Assembly: GCA_036510975.1 (NCBI GenBank)
Contig: DATCCY010000068.1
Location: forward strand, 1 to 64,000
DNA: 64,000 bases
Source: Longivirga sp036510975
GTDB taxonomy: Bacteria > Actinomycetota > Actinomycetes > S36-B12 > CAIYMF01
Reading direction: 5' to 3'
A program made the position numbers and the translations under genes. Below the pieces are notes generated by a model. It was not told where the DNA came from and did no database searches. It worked only from the letters and a program-made list of their open reading frames with translations. Of this stretch, positions 50,175 through 58,701 are shown in pieces (position 1 is the first letter of the stretch; each line of letters opens with the position of its first letter).

Positions 50175-50863
50175 CCGACCTCCTCGTGGTCGAGGACGAC
50201 GACCAGCTCCGACGCGCGCTCGTGCTGACCCTGCGCTCCCGCGGGTACGTCGTGCACGCCGCGGCGACGGGTGCGGAGGCGCTCGACCGCGTGCGCTCGA
50301 CCCGGCTCGACGTCGTGGTGCTCGACCTCGGTCTGCCGGACATCGACGGCGTGCACGTGATCGAGCGGGTCCGCGAGAGCAGCGGCGTACCGATCGTCGT
50401 GCTGTCGGCCCGGCGCGACCAGTCGGACAAGGTGACCGCGCTCGACGCGGGTGCCGACGACTACCTCACCAAGCCCTTCGGCATCGAGGAGCTGCTCGCG
50501 CGGCTGCGCGCCGCCGCGCGCCGGTCCGGTGCGCCGGTCGACGCCGGGGTCGTCCGCACGCCCGACTTCGAGGTCGACCTCGGCCGCAAGAAGGTCGTGG
50601 CGCCCGACGGGAGCGAGATCCACCTGACCCCGACCGAGTGGGGCGTGCTCGAGGCGCTGGTGCGCGCCGGTGGCCTGCTGGTGTCGGGAACCGACCTGCT
50701 GCGCGACGTGTGGGGCCCGCAGTTCGAGACGCAGACGAACTACCTGCGGGTCTACCTCGCCCAGCTGCGCCAGAAGCTCGAGCCCGACCAGGCACATCCG
50801 CGCTACCTCATCACCGCGCCCGGCCTCGGCTACCGGTTCGACGCCTCGGGCACGGGCGGCTGA
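50171..50863 (+). CDS. KdpE-like OmpR-family response regulator
   Basis: Protein of 230 aa: receiver domain (about 3-118) with phosphoacceptor Asp in VVVLDLGLPDIDG (about Asp52) and conserved Lys in YLTKPFGIEELLARLRAAARR; winged-helix output domain (about 130-225) with LTPTEWGVLEALV and NYLRVYLAQLRQKLEPD, typical of KdpE. Overlaps the kinase by ATGA. No kdpFABC is present in the window; the kimA-like gene upstream is the only nearby K+ transport candidate and carries tandem 11-bp repeat sites. Confidence 0.9.
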   Translation: MTDLLVVEDDDQLRRALVLTLRSRGYVVHAAATGAEALDRVRSTRLDVVVLDLGLPDIDGVHVIERVRESSGVPIVVLSARRDQSDKVTALDAGADDYLTKPFGIEELLARLRAAARRSGAPVDAGVVRTPDFEVDLGRKKVVAPDGSEIHLTPTEWGVLEALVRAGGLLVSGTDLLRDVWGPQFETQTNYLRVYLAQLRQKLEPDQAHPRYLITAPGLGYRFDASGTGG

Positions 50864-50938
50864 CCCGTCCGGATGCCGGGCGCACCAGGCAGTTTCAGGC
50901 GCCGTTCCCGCGCCTCTCGACAGGAGAGCCCCCCGCCT

Positions 50939-51010
50939 GACACGCTCGGAAACACGCCCGAAACAATCGGGACACCGACGGGAAACTCCACCCCCCTAGG
51001 TTCTGGTCAG
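50939..51010 (+). promoter_or_regulatory. glnA promoter with GlnR-type half-site array
   Basis: GAAAC/GACAC half-sites occur at 50949, 50960, 50971 and 50982 with exact 11-bp spacing, with an extra GACAC at 50939 (10-bp offset). This is the GlnR-box pattern (GTnAC-n6-GAAAC repeats). TAGGTT at 50997-51002 is the likely -10, placing transcription start near 51009 and giving a UTR of about 75 nt. Confidence 0.72.
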
Positions 51011-51082
51011 ACACCCCGGCGAACCCGCCGCGGGGACGCGATGAGTCCGTCGGCGGATGCCCGGACCCGCAAGGAGGAATGG

Positions 51083-52516
51083 ATGTTCACGAGCGCGGAG
51101 GAAGTCCTCCAGTTCATCCAGGACGAGGACGTGCAGTTCGTCGACGTGCGGTTCTGTGACCTGCCCGGCGTCATGCAGCACTTCAACGTCCCGGCCAAGG
51201 GCCTCGACATCGACTTCTTCACCGAGGGTCAGATGTTCGACGGCTCGTCGATCCGTGGCTTCCAGGCGATCCACGAGTCCGACATGAAGCTCGTGCCCGA
51301 CATCTCCTCGGCCTACCTCGACCAGTTCCGCGCGGAGAAGACGCTCATCGTCAACTTCTCCATCCGCGACCCGTTCACCAACGAGGTCTACAGCCGCGAC
51401 CCGCGCAACATCGCCGCCAAGGCCGAGGCCTACCTCGCCTCCACCGGCATCGCCGACACGGTCTACTTCGGCGCCGAGGCCGAGTTCTACATCTTCGACT
51501 CGGTCCGCTTCCAGACCCAGCAGAACGCGGGCTACTACTTCATCGACTCCGTCGAGGGCGCCTGGAACACCGGCCGCGAGACGGAGGGCGACGGCAGCCC
51601 CAACCGCGGCTACAAGACGGCTTACAAGGGTGGCTACTTCCCTGTGCCGCCGGTCGACCACATGGCCGACCTCCGCGACCAGATGGTCCTCGGCCTCGAG
51701 CGCGTCGGCCTCACCGTCGAGCGCAGCCACCACGAGGTCGGCACGGGCGGCCAGGCGGAGATCAACTACCGCTTCAACACCCTGCTCAAGGCCGCCGACG
51801 AGCTGATGGCGTTCAAGTACGTCATCAAGAACACGGCGTGGGCCGCGGGCAAGACCGTCACCTTCATGCCGAAGCCGCTCTTCGGCGACAACGGCTCGGG
51901 CATGCACTGCCACCAGTCGCTGTGGAAGGACGGCGCCCCGCTGTTCTACGACGAGCTCGGCTACGCCGGCCTCTCGGACACCGCGCGCTGGTACATCGGC
52001 GGCCTGCTCAAGCACGCGCCGTCGCTGCTGGCCTTCACGAACCCGACGGTGAACTCCTACCACCGACTGGTCCCGGGCTACGAGGCCCCGGTCAACCTGG
52101 TCTACAGCCAGCGCAACCGCTCTGCCTGCATCCGCATCCCGATCACCGGCAGCAACCCCAAGGCCAAGCGTCTCGAGTTCCGCGTGCCGGACCCGTCGAG
52201 CAACCCCTACCTCGCGTTCTCCGCGATGCTCATGGCCGGCCTCGACGGCATCAAGAACAAGATCGAGCCGCCCACTCCGGTCGACAAGGACCTCTACGAG
52301 CTCCCGCCGGACGAGGCCGCCGCGATCCCGCAGGTGCCCGGCTCGCTCACCGAGGTGCTCGACGCGCTCGAGGCCGACCACGACTACCTGCTCGAGGGTG
52401 GCGTCTTCACCCCGGACCTCATCGAGACCTGGATCGCCTACAAGCGCGAGAAGGAGATCGACCCGATCCGCCTGCGCCCGCACCCGCACGAGTTCGAGCT
52501 CTACTACGACATCTAG
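51083..52516 (+). CDS. glnA: Glutamine synthetase type I
   Basis: ATP-dependent ammonia assimilation enzyme, 477 aa. The N-terminal beta-grasp domain begins MFTSAEEVLQFIQDEDVQFVD; catalytic signatures are FDGSSIRGFQAIHESDM and KPLFGDNGSGMHCHQSLW (ATP site); the adenylylation loop is NLVYSQRNRSACIRIP with Tyr (about 350-400 region), so the enzyme is probably controlled by adenylylation. AAGGAGGA immediately precedes ATG 51083. Transcriptional control by GlnR is predicted from the promoter array. Confidence 0.97.
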   Translation: MFTSAEEVLQFIQDEDVQFVDVRFCDLPGVMQHFNVPAKGLDIDFFTEGQMFDGSSIRGFQAIHESDMKLVPDISSAYLDQFRAEKTLIVNFSIRDPFTNEVYSRDPRNIAAKAEAYLASTGIADTVYFGAEAEFYIFDSVRFQTQQNAGYYFIDSVEGAWNTGRETEGDGSPNRGYKTAYKGGYFPVPPVDHMADLRDQMVLGLERVGLTVERSHHEVGTGGQAEINYRFNTLLKAADELMAFKYVIKNTAWAAGKTVTFMPKPLFGDNGSGMHCHQSLWKDGAPLFYDELGYAGLSDTARWYIGGLLKHAPSLLAFTNPTVNSYHRLVPGYEAPVNLVYSQRNRSACIRIPITGSNPKAKRLEFRVPDPSSNPYLAFSAMLMAGLDGIKNKIEPPTPVDKDLYELPPDEAAAIPQVPGSLTEVLDALEADHDYLLEGGVFTPDLIETWIAYKREKEIDPIRLRPHPHEFELYYDI

Positions 52517-52570
52517 GCCTTCTAGGCCCCTGGCCTGCGACGAGACGCGTCGCCGGTCGCGCTAGTCCCC

Positions 52571-52626
52571 GACGAGTCCGCACGATCCGCCCGCACCAGT
52601 CCCACGGCGGCCCGTGCGGACTCGTC
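52571..52626 (+). terminator. Hairpin after glnA (probable terminator)
   Basis: Arms 52571-52584 and 52613-52626 (GACGAGTCCGCACG and complement, 14 bp) enclose a 28-nt loop, 54 bp downstream of the glnA stop. Confidence 0.55.
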
Positions 52627-52701
52627 CGCGTGGGGCCTCAGGCGTGCGGATGACCCGGCGCGCCGCTTGTGCGGTGCGGAGCCGTCCGACAGAGTCCTGG
52701 C

Positions 52702-52899
52702 GTGCGACTTCGCGACACTGCCCGGCCGACCGGGACCCAGACCGTGCTCGGCGTGGCCAGTGCGCTCTGCTACGCGCTGGGCTATCCGCTCGCGCTCGTC
52801 TGGGACGTGCCCTGGGGGTGGCTCCTGGTGACTCTGGGCGGCGTCCTGCTCGCGGCGCTCCTGGTCGTCACGATCAGGCGGATTGATCGAAGCGGCTGA
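52702..52899 (+). CDS. Small two-helix membrane protein
   Basis: Protein of 65 aa with two hydrophobic helices (about 12-33 and 38-58) and basic ends (VRLRDTARP, TIRRIDRSG). The GTG at 52702 lies 6 nt after CAGAGT, a leaderless-type -10. No family recognised; same strand as the next small membrane protein. Confidence 0.6.
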   Translation: MRLRDTARPTGTQTVLGVASALCYALGYPLALVWDVPWGWLLVTLGGVLLAALLVVTIRRIDRSG

Positions 52900-52964
52900 G
52901 CGTCGCCGGCGCGGCCACCTCGTTCGACCGACCTCGGCGCAGCCGTCGTCGTAGCATCGCCGCC

Positions 52965-53288
52965 ATGTCGCCACGCAGCCGGTCACAGGCGTGGCGCCTG
53001 CACGTGACGCTCGTCGTCGGACTCACGATCTGCCTGGTCGGGTTCGCCGTCGAGCTGCACCGAGGTCTCGGCGGACACCTCCCGGCGTGGGTCTACGTCG
53101 CGGAGTGGCCGACCTTCGCCATCGTGGGAGCCGTGATGTGGTGGCGGCTGCTCCACGACGAGGCCGATCGGCCGGCGGAGGCGGCGAAGGAGTCCGACGC
53201 CGAGCCACCAGCCGCAGACCCTGGGCTCCAGGAGTGGCGGGCCTACGTCGCACGGCTCGAGTCGGCGGAGCACCCGGATCCCCGGTGA
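52965..53288 (+). CDS. Small membrane protein, function unknown
   Basis: Protein of 107 aa with two helices (about 14-30 and 40-62) and a charged, acidic C-terminal tail (about 63-107, rich in Glu/Ala/Asp). ATG at 52965 lies 7 nt after TAGCAT (52952-52957). It converges on the second oxidase locus, ending 59 bp before the stop of its subunit III gene. Confidence 0.62.
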   Translation: MSPRSRSQAWRLHVTLVVGLTICLVGFAVELHRGLGGHLPAWVYVAEWPTFAIVGAVMWWRLLHDEADRPAEAAKESDAEPPAADPGLQEWRAYVARLESAEHPDPR

Positions 53289-53347
53289 GCCCTGCCTGCA
53301 TCGACGTCGGATCGCAGTCGTCCGCCGTCGGGCGGCGCCCGGACCCC

Positions 53348-53947
53348 TCAGCGGACGAAGAACGTCATGCAGGCGGCCAGGACTGCCGTCAGTGCGACCC
53401 AGTACCAGAAGTAGCCCACCACGGTGGCGTGGTTGTCGTTGCCGTCGTCGAGCAAGCCCTTGACGCCCCGGTTCCAGATCCCGATGGCCACGACCAGGAG
53501 GAGCACGAGGTGCACGAACTGCACGCCCGTCATCACGATGAACATCGAGGCGTAGCTGCCGTCGCTCATGAGGATCGGCCAGGTCGCGGCCTGGTAGACC
53601 ACCAGAGCGATCGCGATGACGACGAGGACGATGCCGCCGAGCGCCCCAGTGCGGAACCGCGAGTGCTGCCCGGCCCGGATCCCCGTCTCCGCGGACCGGT
53701 AGGCCACGGCGCTCACGACGGTCACCCCGGTGATGAGCCACACCTGCCATGACGCCACGGTGTTCGCACCCTCGGGGAGCCACCCGCCGTTGACGTCGAG
53801 CGCCCGGAGGTAGAAGTAGGAGAACAGCAGGCAGGCGAAGAACACCGCGTCGGCCAGGATGAAGAACAGGACCGCTCGTCGCTGCTGGTGCGCGACCAGC
53901 GCCGGCGGCAGGTGGTGGGACTCCGGCTTGTGCTCGAGCGTGCTCAC
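53348..53947 (-). CDS. Cytochrome c oxidase subunit III (second oxidase)
   Basis: Membrane subunit of 199 aa with five helices and no metal centre, supporting proton uptake. Family signs: HQQRRAVLFFILADAVFFACLLFSYFYLR (helices with Phe-rich stretch), VQFVHLVLLLVVAIGI and the C-terminal YFWYWVALTAVLAACMTFFVR. The GTG overlaps the subunit I stop by 4 bases. Shorter than the classical 7-helix CtaE, as in the 5-helix type. Confidence 0.88.
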   Translation of the reverse strand: MSTLEHKPESHHLPPALVAHQQRRAVLFFILADAVFFACLLFSYFYLRALDVNGGWLPEGANTVASWQVWLITGVTVVSAVAYRSAETGIRAGQHSRFRTGALGGIVLVVIAIALVVYQAATWPILMSDGSYASMFIVMTGVQFVHLVLLLVVAIGIWNRGVKGLLDDGNDNHATVVGYFWYWVALTAVLAACMTFFVR

Positions 53948-55875
53948 CCCTGCACCTCCTTGTCCGCGTCGCCCGTACTGCCGCCCGCGGCCACCGGTAC
54001 GCCCTCGTGGGTCGTGTGCCGGGCGTCCGGCTCGCCATAGCCGTACGGATCACCTGTGACCACGGGAAGCACCTCGAAGTTCTCGAGCGGCGGTGGGGAC
54101 GGCACGAACCACTCCAGGGTCTTGCCGTGCCATGGGTTCGGGCCGGCCGGCTTCCCCGAGCGCCACGAGCTCACGATGGCATAGAGGAAGATGAGCATCC
54201 CGATGCCGATGACGTAGGCGCCCAGGGTCGAGATCATGTTCCCGACCGCGAACTGGGGCTGGTAGTCGGCCACGCGGCGCGGCATGCCTGCCAGGCCGTT
54301 GTAGAACATCGCCATGAACGTGATGTTGAATCCAATCATCACGGTCCAGAACGCCACTGTCCCCGCACGTTCGTTCAGCATCCGTCCGGTCATCTTCGGG
54401 AACCAGTACACGAGCGCGCCCATCGCGCCGATCATGGCTCCGCCCAGCAGGGTGTAGTGGAAGTGGGCGGTGACGAACAGAGCCCCGTGCAGCTCGTTGT
54501 CGGCCGGGACGTCGGACAGGAAGATGCCGGTCACCCCGCCGATCATGAAGTTCCAGAGGAACCCGTAGATGAACAGCATCGGCAGACGGGTCCAGATGTT
54601 CCCCCGCCAGATCGTGCCGACGAGCACGAGGAAGATCAGTCCGGTCGGTATCGAGATGAGCTCGGTCGTGAGCATGAAGGGTCCGGCGAGCGTTGGCGCC
54701 CAGCCGCTGACGAACATGTGGTGCGCCCAGACCAGGATGCTCAGCGCCACGAGGGCGATGATGCCGATGACGGCAAGCCGTGCGCCGAACAACGGCTTGC
54801 GCGCGAACACCGGTGCCATCTCGAGCACCGCCGCCGTGCCGGGGATCAGGATCACGTAGACCTCGGGGTGACCCATGAGCCAGAAGAGGTTGGCGTAGAG
54901 CCACTGGCTGCCGCCCTGGTCGGGGACGAAGAACGATCCCGCCATGCTCCGGTCGAGCAGCGTGTAGAGCATCGCCACCTCGAAGCAGGGCAGCGCGATC
55001 AGGCCCAGCAGCGACGTGGCGACGACCCCGACGACGAAGATCGGCGTCCGGTTCCAGGTCATGCCACGGGCGCGCATCGTCAGCGCCGTGACGATGATGT
55101 TGACGGCTCCGATGCCCGCCGAGATCACGAACAGGATGATCGCGATCGCGAAGGCGTCCATCCCTGGCGGCGCCTGGTCGGACAACGGCGCGTAGGCCAC
55201 CCAGCCCGTCGGGATGCCGCGCAGCACCGCGATCGACAGGAAGATCGGGACCGCCGGGAACAGGGTCCAGAAGCTCAGGGCGTTCAGCCGCGGGAACGCC
55301 ATGTCGCGAGCGCCGATCATGATCGGCATGACGAAGTTCCCCCAGGGTCCGACGACCATGATGATCGTCGAGACGATCATCACGATGCCGTGGACACCCA
55401 CGAGCGAGTTGTAGATCTGGCCCCCGAACAGCTTCTCGCCAGGCACCGCCAGCTCGGTGCGGATCATCATCGCGAGCAGGCCACCGACACCGAACGTCGT
55501 CATGGCGAGGACGAGGTACTGGACCCCGACGACCTTGTGGTCGGTGGTGAAGCGGAAGTAGCGGCCGACCCCCTGGTCCTTGCCCGCGAGGAACATCTCG
55601 TCCTCGTGGGTCATGTCCCGACCCCGCATCCAGTTCACCGGCGCGACGAAGGCACCGACGCCGATGAGGAAGCCGAGGACCCAGCCCAGCTCGGCCGCGA
55701 TCACCGCCTGGTCCTCACCCTGGTCGTTCCCGCCCCAGACCAGGTTGCCCACGAAGTACGCCACCGCGGCGAGCACGACTCCGACGGCGAGTCCGGTCCA
55801 CATGTTCAGGCGGCGCATGATCCCGCCACCCGAGGTGGGTGCCGCCTCGGTGCGCACGATGGTCGACTCAGCCAT
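53944..55875 (-). CDS. Cytochrome c oxidase subunit I with N-terminal extension (second oxidase)
   Basis: Catalytic haem-copper subunit of 643 aa. The core starts at FRFTTDHKVVGVQY (about residue 107), includes the helix VI GHPEVYVILIP (Glu present), the CuB histidines WAHHMF and the haem-ligand TAHFHYTLLGG. Unlike CtaD at the left end, it has about 100 extra residues at the N-terminus with two helices (about 26-48 and 60-80). The C-terminal tail is Pro-rich and cytosolic. It overlaps subunit II by 8 bp and subunit III by 4 bp. Likely an aa3/caa3-related branch; haem type not determined. Confidence 0.92.
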   Translation of the reverse strand: MAESTIVRTEAAPTSGGGIMRRLNMWTGLAVGVVLAAVAYFVGNLVWGGNDQGEDQAVIAAELGWVLGFLIGVGAFVAPVNWMRGRDMTHEDEMFLAGKDQGVGRYFRFTTDHKVVGVQYLVLAMTTFGVGGLLAMMIRTELAVPGEKLFGGQIYNSLVGVHGIVMIVSTIIMVVGPWGNFVMPIMIGARDMAFPRLNALSFWTLFPAVPIFLSIAVLRGIPTGWVAYAPLSDQAPPGMDAFAIAIILFVISAGIGAVNIIVTALTMRARGMTWNRTPIFVVGVVATSLLGLIALPCFEVAMLYTLLDRSMAGSFFVPDQGGSQWLYANLFWLMGHPEVYVILIPGTAAVLEMAPVFARKPLFGARLAVIGIIALVALSILVWAHHMFVSGWAPTLAGPFMLTTELISIPTGLIFLVLVGTIWRGNIWTRLPMLFIYGFLWNFMIGGVTGIFLSDVPADNELHGALFVTAHFHYTLLGGAMIGAMGALVYWFPKMTGRMLNERAGTVAFWTVMIGFNITFMAMFYNGLAGMPRRVADYQPQFAVGNMISTLGAYVIGIGMLIFLYAIVSSWRSGKPAGPNPWHGKTLEWFVPSPPPLENFEVLPVVTGDPYGYGEPDARHTTHEGVPVAAGGSTGDADKEVQG

Positions 55876-56698
55876 TGGTTCCCCCAGCCGGTGCGCTCTG
55901 CCCGGGAACGCCGCCCTGGGACTTGACCCAGGCGGCGAAGTCGTCCGCGCTCACGACCGTGACGGTCGTCTGCATGTACGAGTGGTTCAGACCGCACAGC
56001 TCCGCGCAGCGGACGTTGAACGTCCCGAGCAGCGTCGGGGTGGTGCTGACTGTCGTCGTGACGGAGGGGTTGGCGTCGACCTTGATGCCCATCTCCGGAA
56101 GCCAGAACGAGTGGATGACGTCGGTGCTCGTCACCTGGAAGAGCACCGGGCGGTCCTTGGGGAGGACCAGATCGGGACTGCTGACTCCCCCGTCCTCCGG
56201 ATAGGAGAACGACCACAGCCACTGCTGACCCGTCACGTTGATGATCTCGGGCTTCGCGCCGGCAGCCAAGGTGGTGGTGGAGGCGAGCGCGGACAGTCCC
56301 CAGATCAGCAGGAAGGCGGTGAGGACCGAGCTGGCCACCAGCCAGATGATCGCCACTCGGTTGTTCCCCCTGAGCGCGGGCCCGTCCTCAGGAGGAGACT
56401 CGCTGCTTCCGTGTCGCCAGTGCCGAAGGCTGTAGTAGGCGATGCCCCACACGAGCGCCATGACCGGCGCTGCCGCGATGGCGAAGACCAGCATGGTCGT
56501 CCTCACGGCGTCCATGGTGTCCGACGCTGTGGTCGGGAGGAGGTTCGGCCACCAGGCTCCGAAGGCGAGCAGCGCCGCGGTCATCACGACGACCACGACA
56601 CCGACGCCGACCGCGATCTTGCCCGCGGGCGAGCGCAGCCGCTCGCGCACAGGTGGTCGCGGTACCTCGACGGGCAGTTCGTCGGTATCTGGTGTCAC
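55868..56698 (-). CDS. Cytochrome c oxidase subunit II (second oxidase)
   Basis: CuA subunit of 276 aa. Two membrane segments (about 30-52 and 65-90, with a third hydrophobic stretch about 110-132) precede a cupredoxin domain with GQQWLWSFSYPE and the CuA motif CAELCGLNHSYM (Cys-x3-Cys-x3-His-x2-Met, about 225-240). The CuA ligands are complete, so electrons come from cytochrome c. GTG start at 56698. Gene order III-I-II read on the minus strand (transcribed II, I, III). Confidence 0.92.
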   Translation of the reverse strand: MTPDTDELPVEVPRPPVRERLRSPAGKIAVGVGVVVVVMTAALLAFGAWWPNLLPTTASDTMDAVRTTMLVFAIAAAPVMALVWGIAYYSLRHWRHGSSESPPEDGPALRGNNRVAIIWLVASSVLTAFLLIWGLSALASTTTLAAGAKPEIINVTGQQWLWSFSYPEDGGVSSPDLVLPKDRPVLFQVTSTDVIHSFWLPEMGIKVDANPSVTTTVSTTPTLLGTFNVRCAELCGLNHSYMQTTVTVVSADDFAAWVKSQGGVPGQSAPAGGTNG

Positions 56699-56729
56699 GA
56701 CTGGGGCCTCCTCGGCCTGAGCTTCAGGA

Positions 56730-57422
56730 TCAGACGACGTGGAGCGTGCCGGACATGTACCCGTAGGAGCTCATCGCGCCGCCCATGCTGGCGTAGTTGT
56801 CGCCGCACGGGAACTGGCAGTTCCAGGCGTAGGTACCCGCGCTGCCGGTCATGAACTGGAACGTGACGACGTGCGGAGCGGGGAAGTCGCTGCCAGGTGC
56901 CGACGGAGCGTCGTCGGCGACGGCTGGGAGCGGGACGCTCACGAACAGCGGATCTTGCTTGGTGCTCGGGAAGTTGTGGATCGTGAAGGTGTGCCCGACA
57001 TGCGCCGGGTCGATCCCCTTGACCGGCTTCCCGTCCACCGTCATCGTCCCCCCGACCGTGCCGTGCACCTCGGCGAGGAACGGGTTGGGGATCGTCTCGC
57101 CGGTGTCGTACTGCTTGATCGTCACCGTGACGAGCGTGTGCGCCGGCACCTGCAGGTTGGCGGTCGGCCCGTAGCTGACCCAGTCCGGGTGCGGGCCGAC
57201 ACCACCGTTGGTGCGCCGCCAGGTGATGGCGCTGCTGTCGGGGTAGGTCGCGAGCTCGATCGACGCGGTGGTCGTGACACCGGGCGTCGACGTCGTCGTA
57301 CCGGTGACGGTGGCGGCCAGGAGCGGAGGTTGGGTGGGGGCGGAGTGCAGCACGAGGGCCGCTGCCCCCACGGTCAGCGCTCCGATCGCGACCGTGCCGA
57401 TGGCGCCAACAACGGTGTTCAC
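56730..57422 (-). CDS. Membrane-anchored cupredoxin-like protein
   Basis: Protein of 230 aa with an N-terminal membrane anchor (about 1-25), a Thr-rich stalk, and a beta-rich domain with TFTIHNFPS and, near the C-terminus, WNCQFPCGDNYASMGGAM: Cys-x3-Cys-x6-Met, close to CuA/cupredoxin sites but with Asn/Tyr where subunit II has His. Additional Met residues follow. A copper-binding electron or copper carrier for the adjacent oxidase is likely. GTG 57422 has GAAGGG upstream; a TTG at 57494 would add a polar tail. 31 bp before subunit II. Confidence 0.75.
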   Translation of the reverse strand: MNTVVGAIGTVAIGALTVGAAALVLHSAPTQPPLLAATVTGTTTSTPGVTTTASIELATYPDSSAITWRRTNGGVGPHPDWVSYGPTANLQVPAHTLVTVTIKQYDTGETIPNPFLAEVHGTVGGTMTVDGKPVKGIDPAHVGHTFTIHNFPSTKQDPLFVSVPLPAVADDAPSAPGSDFPAPHVVTFQFMTGSAGTYAWNCQFPCGDNYASMGGAMSSYGYMSGTLHVV

Positions 57423-57597
57423 GCCGCCGCCCTTCCGTGCAGGAATGGGACTCTTGCTGGGCCGAAGGGTGGACCTCTCGTCACCCCCCGTCAAGCACCT
57501 TGATCAAATCCGCGCGGCGCGATTCCGCTTAGGGTCCCCTTGCTTCGGAGGGACGCAGAGTGCGCCGAATGCCACGCCCTGAACGGAAAGGGCGGGA

Positions 57598-58701
57598 TCA
57601 GTTGCGCATCGGGGCACCGCCGACGGTCGCCACCCAGTCGGGCAACGGGAGCGGCTCCGTCGTCGCCGTCGTGGCGCTCGGCAGCGCGACTCGCACGACA
57701 CGGCTGGGGTCGGCGTCGGCCGCGAAGGCCTCGGTGTCCGAGACAGGGGCGAGGCTCGAGATGTGCTGGCCCACGCTCCCCCGCATGGTCCACGCACCGC
57801 CCGGGTCGGCGGTCGCCAGGACGTCCGAGCCGGAGCCGGGCACCGCGACCCACAGCCGGTGCGCGCTGCAGCCGACGACCGGCGTCCCGGGCGAGGCCAG
57901 GTCCGGACCGGCGGTCCACGGGCCGGACGCCGTCGGGGCCGTGAACACCGCCAGCCGACCGTCGACGGCCACCGGCGCGACCCAGGTCGAGCCGGCGAGG
58001 CAGGGTGGTAGGGCGACCGCTGTCCCCGAGCCGGCGAGCGGGAGGTCGACGCCCTTCCACGTGACGCCCTCGTCGGCCGTCGTGAGCAGCACGGGCCGGT
58101 CGCTCGGCCCGGTCGCAGTGAGGAAGCCGGTGCGTCCGTCCGGGAAGACCAGGCCTGTCGCCCTCGTGCCCGCCCCCGGCGTCGACGTCCCGAATACCTT
58201 GAGCGGCAACCACTCGGCGCTCACGTCCGAGGAGGCGAGGACGCGGCCGTCGGCGAGCACGGCGTACGTCGCGCGCTCCGACCGTCCGAGGGACCACGGT
58301 GTCGGTGCGAGTGCCGACGGCAGCTGCGACGGAGCCCAGACGCGGCCTGTGCCGGCGGACCGCAGCACGGGAGACACGGTGAGCTGCTGGTAGGGAAGCA
58401 CTCCGACGGCCACCTGCTGACCGCGCGCGGCCATCACCAGTCCGCCGTCGGTGGGCACGGCCACGGGGGTGCGGTTCTGCACCGTGCGCCACCCGTCGCT
58501 CGTGGCCAGGACGACCCACCGGACGCCGCTCGGCCACACCGCGAACCCGGTCCTGGCGTCGGTCATCACGATGTGCGCCGCCGGCGCCGTGCCGGCGACG
58601 GAGGGCGCGCTCGTCGCTCCGCACCCGGCCGCGGCCACGGCCACGGCCAGGGTGAGGACGGCGGCGGCAGCGCCGACCGCTCGGCGGGGTGCTGGGCTCA
58701 C
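57598..58701 (-). CDS. Lipoprotein with BNR/propeller-like repeats
   Basis: Exported protein of 367 aa. Signal peptide with lipobox AAGC (VAVAAAGCGATS, about Cys25), then repeated segments of about 45 residues with W/V-rich beta motifs (GFAVWPSGVRWVVLATSDGW, GFLTATGPSDRPVLLTTADEG, LASSDVSAEWLPLKVF), resembling BNR sialidase-type or other beta-propeller repeats. It overlaps the SCO1 fusion by GTGA. A surface-docking or assembly role within the oxidase operon is inferred. Confidence 0.75.
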   Translation of the reverse strand: MSPAPRRAVGAAAAVLTLAVAVAAAGCGATSAPSVAGTAPAAHIVMTDARTGFAVWPSGVRWVVLATSDGWRTVQNRTPVAVPTDGGLVMAARGQQVAVGVLPYQQLTVSPVLRSAGTGRVWAPSQLPSALAPTPWSLGRSERATYAVLADGRVLASSDVSAEWLPLKVFGTSTPGAGTRATGLVFPDGRTGFLTATGPSDRPVLLTTADEGVTWKGVDLPLAGSGTAVALPPCLAGSTWVAPVAVDGRLAVFTAPTASGPWTAGPDLASPGTPVVGCSAHRLWVAVPGSGSDVLATADPGGAWTMRGSVGQHISSLAPVSDTEAFAADADPSRVVRVALPSATTATTEPLPLPDWVATVGGAPMRN

